Origin: Siniperca chuatsi
Lineage: Eukaryota; Chordata; Actinopteri; Centrarchiformes; Sinipercidae
Direction: 5' to 3'
Length of the DNA stretch: 64,000 nucleotides
Assembly: GCF_020085105.1 (NCBI RefSeq)
Contig: NC_058047.1
Location: 17,914,501-17,978,500 of the forward strand
Every line of letters starts with the position of its first letter. Position 1 is the first letter of the stretch. The position numbers were made by a program, and so were the translations under genes. Shown piece after piece: positions 11,286 to 24,429 of the stretch. A model generated the notes under the pieces. That model did not search any database and had not been told where the DNA came from. It worked only from the letters and a program-made list of their open reading frames with translations.

Positions 11286-14200
11286 TTAATAGTAATTTGG
11301 AAAACTACAGAGGGTAACTTGCCTTTTTGGAATTCGTTTTGGGTTCGTCCTCCAAGCATCCTTACATTTAACAAATGTGATCTCTTGTTTTAAGTTTAGA
11401 GCTTCATGGTCTTTTACACAGAACACCATCCTGAAAAAGAAATTAATAAAATACAGTCGATTTATATGAGCACATCATCCACTCAAGTAGCTTCATCAGT
11501 TGGAAGATAATGGTTACAGGTTGAAATTTTGCACTATTACTATTACTTATTAGAAATAATGCTAAAATAGTGTGGTTTTTGTCACATTTCAAATTTTTGT
11601 TTTTCAAAGTCTTTTTGCCAATATAGCCCAACTTACTTTTTTTGGGTCTCGCCAGCTCGGATGCGGATTTTGTGAACCTCCATGTTAGCGCTGTCTGAGT
11701 CACCGGACCACCAAGAAGAAACCATCTTCAACATGTTGGAGGCTGACCAACCGTTTGTCTCCTCCCATTTAAACTTCAACATCAAGAGATCTCCGATATC
11801 TTTCTCTGTCACTAGCAGGAATGAATGTGTCTTATTTGTCGCAATTTTCTCCTTTCTGCCAGATACAAAAAGAGAGAAGTGTTAGTGTAGCCTCATAAAC
11901 TCTGCACCATAAACCATGATATAACCACACATAGCAAGAGAAAACTTTGCCAAGTCTGTGGTTACATCACTGTTTATGGTTTCTACCTGATGCTGTTTCC
12001 TTTGAGTACTGTGCGAATGTTACAAAACAACTCATAACTTGCAAGATTTAAGTCACAGTGCTGCACAGTCTCTTTCTTAATTGATTTTAAATGGCCCACT
12101 CACAGTTTAAGCTCTAGGTTTTCGGCTTCTCCTTTTGTTCCATACAGTGACACAGTGAGTGAGGGCTCCATCTCTGAACAGTTCACCTTACTGGAGAAGT
12201 GGATCTTCAGCTGATAGTGGTAAACTGTAGAGCATGAGAGCATTTGGAAAACTTTAAACATGCATGTAGGCTGTTGTAGTGAAGCTGTTCCAATTTGGAT
12301 TTAGTCAGTTAAGCAAAACTACATTGCAAGTAATCAGACTTCTACCGCCAAAGCCACCAGAAACAGAAACATTATTGATTTCAGAAATACTTTTTATAAC
12401 AGTGTTTTTTAGAATAAGCCATTGGACCTTATTTTGCAATAATATTAGTTCATCTGGGTAAGTAGGAAAATAGTGAACAAACTGAACTTTCCACTTGCAA
12501 AATGAAAACAATGCCTCTTATTCTCTATTGATAGAGACCACTGACCTCTGAAAGGCATGGAGGCTCGTGTCTTGGTGTACATCTGAGCGTTGCGAGCCTT
12601 GCGAACCTTGCTGATGTCGTAGCCCACTGTGTTGCAGCGGCTTTTGCGGCAACTGAGACACATGCCGCGGTTAAACATGTCGCTGCTGCCGCATCGGTAG
12701 GCCTTGGCTGCTTCCTGCTCATTCAGCAGAGAGTCAATGAACAGGTGGACTGAGCGCTCGTGTTCACACTTCACTGCATCAGTGATCGCTAGAGAGGAAA
12801 GAGGGAACGTTATTTAATTAAATCACGTACATAAGTATGTCAGTTTGCTACATTTCTATTCCTTTACTGACCACACTCTAGATACATTTACTTTACCTAT
12901 CAACTATTCAGCAGACTGAACTTTCAGCCATGTTTGGGGCCCTCTGTTTATTTTCAGAGCTGTGTGAAGGGGTGGGGGTGGGGTCAAAGTAGCTACAGTG
13001 TTATTGAAGCTGCTATGTGCTCTGTGTGAATACTAATAATTACAAAAATGTGCATTGTAACCTGTAACCTTGTAATATTAATAACAATAGTAATAATAAT
13101 AATAAACGTAATTTATACAGCACTTTTCAAAATGAAACTTACAAAAGTGCTTTACATGGTTGAATCAGGGTTAAAACATTTCATGACTGAGACAAATACA
13201 ATTAGGCATTTACAAATACAGCAATACAATGACATAAAATGAAAACAAAATAAAAACTCCAACAATAAAGATATATACCAATAATAAAACAGATACGATA
13301 TGTTGGCAATAAAACATAGTACTAAAATGAATAAAAGCTTTTTTGAAAAGATACATTTTGAGAAGTTATTTAAAAGATGTCACTGATTCAGCAAGCCTCA
13401 GATCCTTGGGCAGGGAGTTCCAGAGCCGAGGGGCCTTGACCCAGTCACCTTTAGTTTTGAGCAAGGACTCAGGATCAGCCAGCAGAGCCCTGCCTGAGGA
13501 TCTGAGGCTGCGCCTTGGCTCATAGGGGAGCAGCAATTCAGCAATGTAGCTAGGAGCTGAACCATGAAGTATTTTAAAGTTGATCAGTAAAATCAATTCT
13601 AAAACTAGTGCTTGTTAAAAGCTGAGTGGCTGCGTTTTGTACCAGCTGAAGGCGGGAGATGGTTTTTTGGCTCAAACCTGAATACAATGAATTACAATAG
13701 TCTAACCGAGAAGAAATTAAAGCATGAATGACCTTCTCGAGATCAGGTCTAGAGAGAAAAGACCTGATCTTTGAGATGCTCCTTAATTGATAAAAACATG
13801 ATCGAACAACATTTGTAATTTGTTTTTCAAATGAAAGTTCACTGTCAAATATCACACCCAGGTTTCTGGCTGTGCTTTTGACATTTGAAGACACATTTGA
13901 CAGGATTTGACATTTGAAGACAGGGATCCAAGATTTTTCTGTACAATTGCAATGGATTTTGGGGGACCAAAGAGAATTATTTCTGATTTACTTTAATTTT
14001 ACTTTCACTTTCATTTAGCTGGAGATGGTTTTGGGACATACAGCACTTCATTTCTGACAGACAGGATAAAAGATGATTAAAACTGCCTTCATCACTGTTT
14101 TTTTAATGGGACATAAATGTGTGTGTCAACTGCATAACAATGGTACTGGATTTTGTGTTTAGTTATGATCTGTTCCAGTGGCAGCATGTATATACAGAAC

Positions 14201-17200
14201 AACAAGGGGCCCAGGATGGACCCTTGGGGAACACCACAGATCAGAGGGGCCACAGAAGAGGAGGCATTACTCGTGACCACTGAGAAAGTCCTGTTTGATA
14301 AATAGGATTTGAACCATTTTAAAGCAGTGTCCCTGATGCCAACCCATTTTTTGAAGCAGTCCAGTAGGATGGAGTGATCCCAGTATCAAATGCCAAGCTC
14401 AAATCCAGAAGAATTAAAACTGAACAATCACCAGTATCAGTTGTAAGTAAAAGATCGTTTGTCACTTTGATAAGAGGAAGATTCTGTGCTATGACCATTG
14501 TCTAATGGTTGGTCATACTGGCTGTACTGTATATTTTAAATACTTAGCAGATATGTTGAATAATGCATTATGATGTGAAGCCAAAATATAACTCTAAAAA
14601 CTGTAAAAACTTCATAACGGGCTACAGAGGTCTGGTGAGTTCATAACCGGTCATAACGGTTGTGGCACAATATTCTGAAAACTTTCTGCTGAGTTGTCGT
14701 AAGTATTTCTGAAATATTTCAGGGAGAAATATGATTCAGGAAGTGCTTTTAAGTGTAAATTTAAACAACAAACTTCAGTATTCTCAATATTAAAAAAACC
14801 TAAAATAGAACTACAATGATACAAGAAGAATGATGAAAGAAGTCCTGTTACACTCTACAGATATAGCCATAGCTGCAGTCATTTTGTTTTAAGTTAAAGT
14901 TTAAGCTTTTGCATTTTACAGTTACATTATAAGTTGTTCTCACCAAATATCCCAAAGTTGGCGATCTTCTCCAGGGCCCCCCTGAGATTGCAGCCTGGCT
15001 GGAAGCTGCCTCCATTGGGGTAAATGTCTACGTGGCCGACAGGCTGCTGGATCCCGATGCTGAGACCCAGGGAGCCCCGTGTGAAGGTGTGGAGGACGTC
15101 CACAAAGTGGGCGTCATCAGGGGAGAGGCGCCTGTGGGCATGCTCCCCCTCAAAGTCAGGACCAGCTGGGTCCAGACCTGCAGACAGAAACAGGGAGTGA
15201 AAGAGTGAATTAGCCAATTATCTAACAATTAATTGATATTTTCCCACATTAAGTTACAAGATGTCAAATGTTGTGTCAGAATATTCTGTTTTGTTTACCA
15301 GTTATTCTTCCAACTTTATTGGTCGCATGGCTTCCAGCAAATCCTGCCACATGAGCCCCGAGGCTGTAGCCAATCAGGTGGATGTTCTCCAGAGGCATGT
15401 TGGTGGTTTCCTTTCAAGTACATTAATGAAAATATGATTTAGAATATCAGTGAGACAAAAACTCCCTTTCACTGATAAACTAAACATTACATGCAGAAGA
15501 TCTTTCTTTCAGACATGCTCTTGTATCAGAACAGCACTATTTCATAATAGATATACTAAGACGGGGTCTATAAGTTGTTACTAAAGAAGTTACTAACAGT
15601 TAATCTTTTTTTTTTTTTTTTTAAACATGGGTATGGTTTTCTTCCTTTTACAGTCAAACATTTTAAGAAGTCATTATTGGCCCCAATGTTCTTGTGTCAG
15701 AGATCACTCAAAAAGAAATGACAACTATAAACTTTTACTAAATTTGCCTTTTAATAAAGAGGTAGTTAAAAACGTTCTACTCGTCAAAACGGATAGTGAT
15801 GGGTGTAACATTTTGGAATGAAACCTGTGAAATTTTGATCCCACTGACCTCGATCCAGTCAATGAAGCGAGCAATATCCTGTCCCACTGCTTTGGTGTTC
15901 TGAGCTGCAACCACATAGTGGTTCTGTGCCGAGGTGAGCCAGTCCACCACAATGACGTTGGCCATCTGCTCCCTCTCATACAGCGCTGATACCAGCTTGG
16001 CCACCCAGCTTTCAAACATACCACTCAACTGTTGAAATGACAGTCAAAACATTAAACTTACAATGCAGCAAGGTCATTAGTACTAATGAAACAGGCATTA
16101 ATTAAACTTCTAGGAAGTTCAGAAGGAATTAGCTGAACGGCCATATTGTTAAATCAGAGCCACCTCCTGTCCAGTTCATCTTAACAGCATGTTCTTTGGC
16201 ATTAACTCCAACAAGTTGTTGCTTGTCAAAAAAGTTAGTTATGTGAATTTGGCTAGACTTAATGGCACACTACAAGTCACAGGTGATTATTCTAAACCAA
16301 AGCAGAGTAAAGTGAATAAAGCCCCTGGGTGTTTTACAGACAGGTGCAGGTCACAACAGACTGAAGCATCTCCACTCACCGTCCATCCATGGATTATTAG
16401 GAAGGTTTTGGAGGTGCTGTTGAATGTGCAAGCTGCCAGGGAGTCGGGTTTGCCAGTAACGATGTAGCACAGGTCGTCATCGGGATGGGATGGTCTGCGG
16501 AGCGAGAATTTGGCAACAGTTTGATTGCTGTCATCCTTGTAGTCAATCAGGTCTTTCAGAGGGTCAAGGAAGTTACCTGAAAGAGAGCACGGTTAACAAA
16601 TTAGCTGTGTGGTTTATTCTCTTGAACCACATTTTAAGAAAAGAAAAGAAATTCCTCTGTCTAACTGGTGTTTTTGTCAGATGTGTAAATCTGATCTAAT
16701 GTTCTGGCTGGGCGGTCCATGACGCCTGACTAGCTAACTTGGTGACTGGTTCCAATAACCCCTGGCCCTGAGGGGCCCCCTCAATAAATGAGCTTTCACC
16801 TTGCACAAGATCAGTCCTCAGGGGTTACATGGGTTCAGTTGGTCAGACTGAGCTCCATAGAAACCACCGAGAGATTTTCCCAGCTTTGTTCCTGCCACAT
16901 CACTGACTATAATCTGCCCAAGTTTCAGTGGTCCTAACACAGTCAGCTGACTCAACTCAACTGGTTTTCAGAGTGGGGGGTGGGGAGGTGGATGCAGGAA
17001 CCACACAGACATTTACAAGGCATACATTGTGAAAGGGTTGAAGCAGTTTAGCAGCCATATTGTGAACATAAAGGATCATAACTGCACTTGGATAATTCAA
17101 ATCATGTTGAGATCATTCAGCAGCCTGCACGTTTTCACCACTTTGTTCTTCTCATGCTCTCTGAAGATGAAAAACAAACATCTTGTCTCTCATTGCCAAT

Positions 17201-17577
17201 GATAGTTAATAGAAGTTGGGTATTTGCCAAAACGCACAAATACAAGTTTAGTCATATGATACATAGTATCTCATAGAGACCGTTAACGTTATTCTCAGAG
17301 TCCAAACTACACACACCCTCATGAACAAGCATTGTGCATAAATTAGACACACATTTCCTTTGTACGAGACTTTTTCACTGCGAGTAACTGCACGGGTGCA
17401 CTTCCTCAAATCCATCCTTTTGCACAGAAGTGTGTTGATGTGTGTGAATGTGGATGAAGTTTAAACTGGCAACTCACCCAAAATAGAATCGGTGAGCTCT
17501 TCTTCCAGGGACGTCACATGCTGCACAGCTGCACTCAACACCATAAAGTATAGAAACCGAAGTCGCCACGCTTTCAT
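11286..17577 (-). CDS. lipc-like: Secreted lipoprotein/hepatic-type triacylglycerol lipase (lipc-like)
   Basis: Nine exons in reading order: 17478-17577, 16380-16576, 15849-16028, 15299-15410, 14944-15177, 12546-12788, 12104-12224, 11637-11855 and 11286-11430, giving 516 residues if the last exon is read through. The start [14 protein letters not shown] is a signal peptide. The catalytic triad is Ser175 in [10 protein letters not shown], Asp199 in LDPAGP and His284 in [11 protein letters not shown]. The C-terminal PLAT-type domain ends [10 protein letters not shown] and keeps two late cysteines (VFC, VKCKD). These enzymes hydrolyse triglycerides and phospholipids of plasma lipoproteins at the vessel surface. 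Exon 3 looks LPL-like. The FAITDAVKC and GGSFQPGC segments, an extra 12 residues in exon 8 ([12 protein letters not shown]) and adjacency to ADAM10 favour hepatic lipase. An LPL2 or endothelial-lipase name cannot be excluded. Exon 9 may end at 11323 with a GC donor, giving 506 residues. Confidence 0.88.
13050..14500 (-). mobile_element. L2-type LINE remnant in intron 5 of the lipc-like gene
   Basis: Broken minus-strand frames encode reverse-transcriptase and C-terminal pieces of a teleost L2/Maui-like non-LTR element: LDLSLAFDT near 14400, [13 protein letters not shown] near 14220, then [13 protein letters not shown] and [12 protein letters not shown] at about 13.7-13.85 kb, and [15 protein letters not shown] near 13400. 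The catalytic YADD box reads YAVD, and several frameshifts are present, so it is dead. The 3' tail near 13080-13170 (AATTTATACAGCACTTTTCA) is the familiar fish LINE/SINE tail. It is in the same orientation as the host gene. Confidence 0.8.
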
Positions 17578-17654
17578 TTCTTTTACAGCTTTTTCCTTTT
17601 AGAGAAACTGTCTTTAAGTATGAATTAGATCGATAAGTTCTCGGAGCAGAAGAG

Positions 17655-17765
17655 TGTATATATTCCTTTTAAGAATAATCCAGCGCGTCCTGTTGCTCTG
17701 CGCGCTGATATCTGAACCACCTTGAACTGGCCGCGTCTTAAATAGCTCCTCTGACAAGCCATTGG
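17655..17765 (-). promoter_or_regulatory. Candidate core promoter of the lipc-like gene (TATA box and CCAAT box)
   Basis: On the minus strand a TATATAC box lies at about 17657-17664, roughly 85 bp before the start codon at 17577. A CCAAT box (ATTGG on the plus strand, 17761-17765) lies about 100 bp further upstream. The spacing is ordinary for a TATA-driven gene with a short 5' UTR. No transcription data are available. Confidence 0.45.
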
Positions 17766-18509
17766 CTGCTGACCTCCGGGCGGGGAATGGAAAAATATGT
17801 GTAAAGTAAATCATTACACTGCTTTATGAGAAGAGCTAACAACACTGGCTGGCAGTGTGGCTTCTCATTAAAACCAGTAGAACTTACCATTAATGTTTCT
17901 AACTAATTACATGTACCACATAATAAGCCCGATAGAAGGAATGAATTACTGCTGCAAGCTGAGTTGACAGTTTATTGCTTTCGTGTTGCTTAATTCATCA
18001 ATTTGTTGATTGAATGACTACTCCATCAGCTCACTGCCGTAGAACTGAGGATTGATTAATCCGTTTATTTTGAAAGTAATGACATTTCATATTTTTAAAC
18101 TAGTAAAAGAGGGTGGTTTAAATGTAAAACAAAGCCATAAACACATATTTAGGCTGTAATCACTGATTAACTTTAAGACCTCTGGTTGAATCTGTTGTCA
18201 GTTTGTGTGATGCAGGCTGGTGAAGCAGATCATGATTGTTTCACTGGTTACCTACATGACTTTCTCTCCCTCACATTCCAGGACACAGGCAACTTGGCTA
18301 GACATGAGGGGCCTCTTAAGGATATTTTGGGGCCCCTTTTCACTGATCTGCTGTTGTCATGGAATCAGAGAGCAGATAACAGGGAAAGAGTACAGAGGAG
18401 ACACAAACCTGCATCAAGCAGTATTATTTTTAGTATGATGAAAGCTTGCAAGTACCAGGTTCTGTCTCTTTCAATTGTGAAGTAATTAAGTTCGCATTAT
18501 AGGCTTTAA

Positions 18510-18640
18510 AAAGAGTACTCAATCGGTTTAGCATTGCAGTCCTTTTTCACTATCAGACTCAAGATGAACAGTGAGAAAACAAAAGTATCAAATCAATGCA
18601 GCAGAACCAAAACCTGGCGCCTACATTACCCACAATACAA
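18510..18640 (-). repeat. Copy 1 of a dispersed repeat (ACCTGGCGCCTACATTACCC)
   Basis: In reverse complement it reads GTGGGTAATGTAGGCGCCAG and contains GAGTCTGATAGTG and GCAATGCTAAA blocks. The same blocks recur in plus orientation at about 36255-36420 and 38677-38790. The downstream segment to about 18990 (GGGCTACAGAGGTCTGGTGA onwards) belongs to a related fish repeat; a 24-base piece of it recurs near 14628. Class unknown, non-coding. Confidence 0.55.
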
Positions 18641-19911
18641 GTCGACCACTGACAGTTCGGTCACAGACTCGGGTGTGTTATGTTAGTAACAGCTAATGTA
18701 GCCTTGAGCTGCTAGCCTCAAGCAGAGATGAGGAGCGGGCTACAGAGGTCTGGTGAGTTCACTTCTTTCTAGATCCACAACCCCAGATTTTATTTTTTTT
18801 TCATGAAAACCTGTAGTCTTCAGTCCCATGTGACGCTGACTCAAGTGACATTATTTGAGGCAGTTTATCAGACTTCATGCAGCTTCCACATATTCCACAC
18901 TCTGGAGCCACAGCTTTATACAACTTTTTTCACATATGCAGTAGTACTCCCCAAGACCTGTAAACAGACTTTGATGAAAAATTGGTGCACTTCCCCTTTA
19001 AGAACTCATTAAGTTGAATTAATGATGCTTTACACTTACAAGATATTGTTATTCTTTTATAAAGTTTAAAAAGCTTTTTCTGAATTTTGATTTGAGTGTT
19101 ACTTATTTAGTCATTAATTGTTATAGAGAAATATTTCAGGTTTGGGGTTTTGAAGAACATTTTGTCGAATATTTTTTTATGTACATACTTGTGGCATGTC
19201 AATGTGATGCTGAATATCTTAATAAATAACTAATATTGGTAAATGGTATTACTACATATTAGTAATGTATTGTATTATCATTAATGTAAAAGTTACCTAC
19301 TTAGATCAGGTTCCAGTGCTCACACTCCTGGCATAGTGACATCTTGGCAGACTCGGCCAACACACATGTATCAGGCATCAGCAACATTTGGACGGTGTGT
19401 ATTACAATTAGCATTCAGTAAAGTTGGCTGGCTTGCAAATGAAACCTGCACTCACAGGCTGCTATTATAGCAAGTTCTTAGTTTCCATTACTTCAAAATG
19501 CTGAGCTTTGACCTACTGCATAGAGCATTTCACTCACTAACTGGGCAAAAATGTTGCTACATGCCAGCTGGATATTATGTGCTAACATTCAGGCAAGAGT
19601 AGTTGGCTTCACAGCGGCTGATTTGTTGCCCGAAACTTTGTCACGAGATGCCAAGATAAACTGGGCACGAGGCCGATGAGGTGATGGTTGAAAAGTTTCA
19701 AGCTTGTTGCTGTGAAGGTCAATTGAACAATAAAGAGTGGAACCAGAGTATTAAGTTTTGAACACTGAGGTGTGTTACCTGAGAGCATTGTACAAAACAG
19801 CCTGTCTCATAATGTGTATTATGAGGGTTATTCACAATTAATTAAGAGTGTTTACAGGAATAGTTTCTTTATTAATTAAAATCTGCATTCAATCTATTTT
19901 TAGTCATGTTA

Positions 19912-20300
19912 GCAGTGTGGCTCTATGGATGGCATTGTCAGTCGGTTGGTCCACCGCTTTGGTCCAGACTGAAATATCTCAACAACTATGAGACAGATTG
20001 CTATGAAATTTTGTACAGACATTCATGTTCCCCAGAGGATGAATTCTACTGACTTTGGCGATCTTCTGACTTTTCCTCTAGCACCACCAGCGAACAGCGA
20101 ACAACATTTAACTTTGTCCAATACTTTGGATAATGACCAAATACCTGAAAAACTAATGACATTCCAACAGCATCAGCTGTACTTTGTGTTTAGTGCTAAC
20201 ATGCTAAACTAAGATGACATTATACCTGCTTAGCAACAGCATGTTAGAACTGTTATTGTGAGCATGTTAGCATTTATCTCAAAGCACTGCTGTGCCTAAA
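19912..20300 (+). repeat. Teleost interspersed repeat, non-coding
   Basis: Contains CTCAACAACTATGAGACAGA, GACATTCATGTTCCCCAGAG and GCTAACATGCTAA blocks that I recognise as a high-copy fish repeat. The boundaries are approximate, no target duplication was identified, and the open frame inside it (19988-20212) is not considered a gene. Confidence 0.5.
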
Positions 20301-20830
20301 TACAACCTCACAGAGCTGTAAACTGTCTTGTTACATGAAGAATACAGATTTTTTTCAAGTGTAGCACTAAAAACAACAGCCTAGTTGTAGAAATTTAGAT
20401 TTTCATCTACTTGTGTACACATACCTATACAATATACAGTTGAAGATGATTAGGTTTAAATTGTTGTCTTTTCAAAAATGCATCCTGTTTTACACACTGT
20501 TGAGCAAATCACAGGTGGGCTTGTTTATGATTGACTTTCTTTACTAAACAGCCTTCTACTTTCATCCAGTCAGGCAATTTGCAGCATCTGAAGTTTCCTC
20601 TGATTAGAATAAATGGAGCCAATCAGGCTCCAGTGGCCTGTGTGGACAAGTCTTCACATTCATACAATAAACATTCTTTTAACTAACCTGTAGCTATTTG
20701 CAAAACCTCTGAGTCACAAGCCTTTGTTCATCTGAAAACAAAATTATGAAAACATGACATATATTAAATTCAGTGTTGCTCTGCTACCAGAGGTGCAGCG
20801 CACACAGTGTAATGGAAGCTCTTCCTCTTA

Positions 20831-20854
20831 TACACACACACACACACACACACA
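20831..20854 (+). repeat. CA dinucleotide microsatellite
   Basis: About eleven uninterrupted CA units followed by a short imperfect continuation (TAAACACACA), in intergenic DNA. Confidence 0.85.
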
Positions 20855-22484
20855 TAAACACACAAGGTTATGCTCCCACAGCAGACCAGCTTACTCTTCG
20901 ATTAACATGACAGCATTTTCCTCGAAAAGCAGTGACTTCATTTGTTTTCGCACCACTTCTGCTGCTGTTTAGATCCTGTTGTCCTTGTCTTTGCAAGGGG
21001 AGAGACTCAATCATGGTGACATGGGGGTGATGAAGAGCAGAATGAATCAGACGCCAGACCTCCAAAGCAGACATTTGTTGGTGCCAGCATAGAGGGAAAG
21101 CGGACAAGCAGTAACTCCTCCACAAAGTTTGGAGACAACAAAATGTGTTCTTCCAAGACTTATTTCCTAAGCTTATTTCTAGGAATGGCACATGATCACA
21201 TGTTTCACATGTCCAGATTCACAAATACAAGTCTGAGAATTCCCTCATGGTGCATCTTGTTGAGCCAAAAAGTTAATATTGTTTCATGTATTTTGTACAG
21301 CTATTTCTCATTAAAAGGCTCACACTGGAGCACAGATTTCTTCTTGTTTTATTCACTGATGATCTGAAAACTAAAAAGCTTTTGTGACACCCATCCACTA
21401 ACAACAAAAATTCATGAGGGAATGTTTCCTACAGTGACCACAGCGAGAGAGAGAAAATGGATGTTCACAAATGTATCTGCTTTGTAATGTTGTGGAAGCT
21501 GTAACCAATTTGCTAAGCTAGTATTTAACACTCATCTGTCATACACAATTGTTCTCAGGGCAGCATGATACTGATGCTTGCATTCATTATTACTGGGTGT
21601 TGTCAGAAATTTAACTATTCCAGTGTTGCACCAGTTGTCAGTAGTTGCAGGGTAAAATGTAACAAAATCTTTAAATGCTTTATGAAATTTGTACAGTGTC
21701 AGTGATACGTCATAAATACTTTCAGACAGTGAGCTGTTACACTTCACTCTTTATAGAAACAACTCATTCTCAAAAGTAGCTGTGAATTTCCTCTTAGTAC
21801 TGGAAAAGCCAGTGGATCTCAGTGGTCAACAAGAAATTCACAGTGCATTATTGTTATGTATTGAGAGATCTTTCAGAGTTAAATGTGGGTCATTGCCAAG
21901 TTTGATGATTAGAGGAAAGCTGTGATTATGCATCATTATTTCTTCATTATCCCAATTTTAAAGTGAACATTTTTCTTTGGAAGATTTAGTCACTTGAGGA
22001 TCTGATCAATTATAAAATTTAAAACAGCTGTCAGCTGAGGGGCAGATTGGCCTTCCAAGTGTCAACCAGCTAGAATAATTGCAGCATTAGTTATGCGTCA
22101 TGCAATTTTTCCCTTCATTAACTTTGTCCAGATCCCAACTGTTGCTCAATGCCTTTCCTGCCTCTCCACAGTCGAGTGGGAATCTCTTTTAGAGGAACTA
22201 ATCCACAAACTCAAGGAATCATCATACAACATATCTTTTTTCTCAGTCATACTGTGGATTGGTTCAGTGTTATGGAATATGTTTAGAATTTTTAGCAAAG
22301 CTGGCTTAGTGATAACAACCAGCTATAATTCTGTACTATCAAAACATGTTGGATATGGGCTTTAAGTGGCTTCGGATGTTGGCTGATCTACAGTGACCTT
22401 TGTGTTTGACGAGAATAACTGTTAACACAGTTGTCAGCCACAAGGGAGAGGTAGTTCAGCTGAACAATATCAATAAAAACCTAC

Positions 22485-22620
22485 TTAAAGACACCCTATG
22501 CGGCTTTTCACCACTAGTGGCATTGCAGAGCAATGTATTGATAAGTGGCTTCCCTATATTGTTGGTATAGACTAGTACACCGTGTCTATACAGGCTGCGT
22601 AGTGAAAGCAGCACATCAGC
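22485..22620 (+). repeat. Second copy of the TTAAAG...GCAGAGCAATG repeat family
   Basis: It shares with 6280-6420 the order TTAAAG, a CCCT..G.GG block, ACTAGTGGCATTGCAGAGCA and the following spacing. A third, reversed copy ends at about 23662 with CTCCACAGGGTACCTTTAA. The right boundary is uncertain. Confidence 0.5.
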
Positions 22621-24429
22621 AGGGCAGCAGCAGAGTCAAATAAACAACTGTTGCAGTTATACACAGTCCTCCGTCAGTGTATAAACAGGATGTGTTTAGG
22701 CACAGTACGAAGTGTAGGTCACCCATGTTCCGGCCCAGAGCCCAATACACAACTGTTATATGCATAAAACGGAAGAAACTAGACTTAAAATATATAACAT
22801 ACAGTTGGTCGCAGCTATGCGCGTAAAGTGCGAGTGAAACATGAGCTGTTTCGCAGCCTGTGTAAACTGCCATATTGCCTAAAATAAAAACATATCTGTT
22901 CCATCAGACATGTGTGGTACGGACGACTGAAACACAGGGCTGAAACGCCTCCTGTGTAGACAGTTACAGTTGGATTGTAACTAGATAGAATGTCCCCAGA
23001 AAACAGTCACTGAATGGATTAAAGTAAAGTTTGTCCTGACGGTGGCGTCGGGCAGAAGGGCAAATATCAGACAAGTTTATTGGAGCTTTGTAGGAGAGAA
23101 AGTTTGAATATCAAACACAGTGTCAGATACAGTATAGTCCAAAAACTTGTTGTCGTGTCCCTGTGGCCATTAATGTTGGGGTTCACACGGATGTGGATGC
23201 AAATAGTATAGTTTGGACTACAGACTACATACAGTTAGCATGTTAGCACACTATGGTAGCATAATCTCAAAGTATAGCTGAGGCTGACAGGAACATTAGT
23301 TTTGAGATTAGAGTGGTTAACTAATCTCAAAACCTGCCACAACACCAAAACATAACCAAAGTCATTGAGATTCATCCCTTAAGGACTAAGGGTCCAGCAG
23401 TCCATCCAACAGTTGGAAGAAATTTCACACTAAAACTTGCCAGCCCTAGAACCATGATAACGACATATGGCTAAAAACTGGCTATCAAATAATGGCCATA
23501 TTTTAAATAACAGTGAACAATGTAGTCAAAAACAGTTTTTGAAAATGTGATATGAGGAAGGAAATGTGTTTATGTTTCTCAGACCTTAAAGATACATAAT
23601 GTAGTGTACACTGTATTCTGGTGAGAAACATAACAATAAAAACTCCACAGGGTACCTTTAACTCTGGATGTTGGTGTCAAGCTGCTCAGTGTGTTTTTTG
23701 TTATATGTCAGTTTATATGTGGTGTTTTGTTTGTTTGAAATACTGCATATCCCATTTCAGAGCAGGACTTGTTTATAACTTTATAAAACTCTCTTTACAG
23801 GAGCTGGAATCACAGCTTTCTTTTCTCTCAGTTGTGAATGATCAGACTTTGATTTACAACTGTGCCAATAGAATCATAATAGAAATACGGGAAATGTTCC
23901 AGTGTAAGCAAAGTACTGTGTAAATCTGTATGTGTGTTCACTGTGATTAGTTCAAGACATGAGGTGTAACCATGCTGAGTTTGCATAGACACTGATTGAA
24001 GTAGAGTGAATTTTTGCATCAATAAACATACAATAATATTTTTGATTACCAAAACTGGTATCGCATGGAGTATAGTTTAGTATTCAGCACATTTAGGTTA
24101 AAATCAATTTCCATCATTCTTCAAGGTATGGCTCTCTCAGAGGGATCAACTGTCATCACTGACATTTAAATATATTTTTTCACCTGCTTTTAAAATCAAT
24201 GAGCTGCTACCAGGCAGATGTTTTATAGCTGATCGCACTGACATCGGACACAGAGATATGTGGAAATTCTTGGCCACGTTTACACATGTTCAAGGCAGTG
24301 TTTCTCATCAATGAAATGGTGAGTGACAATTTTATCTCCAATGCAGGTCCACAATCTTTTGATGATCTAATTATTTAATTATTATCTAAAAGCAACTTGA
24401 GCAGTCAGGAATATTGAAATATGTGATTT

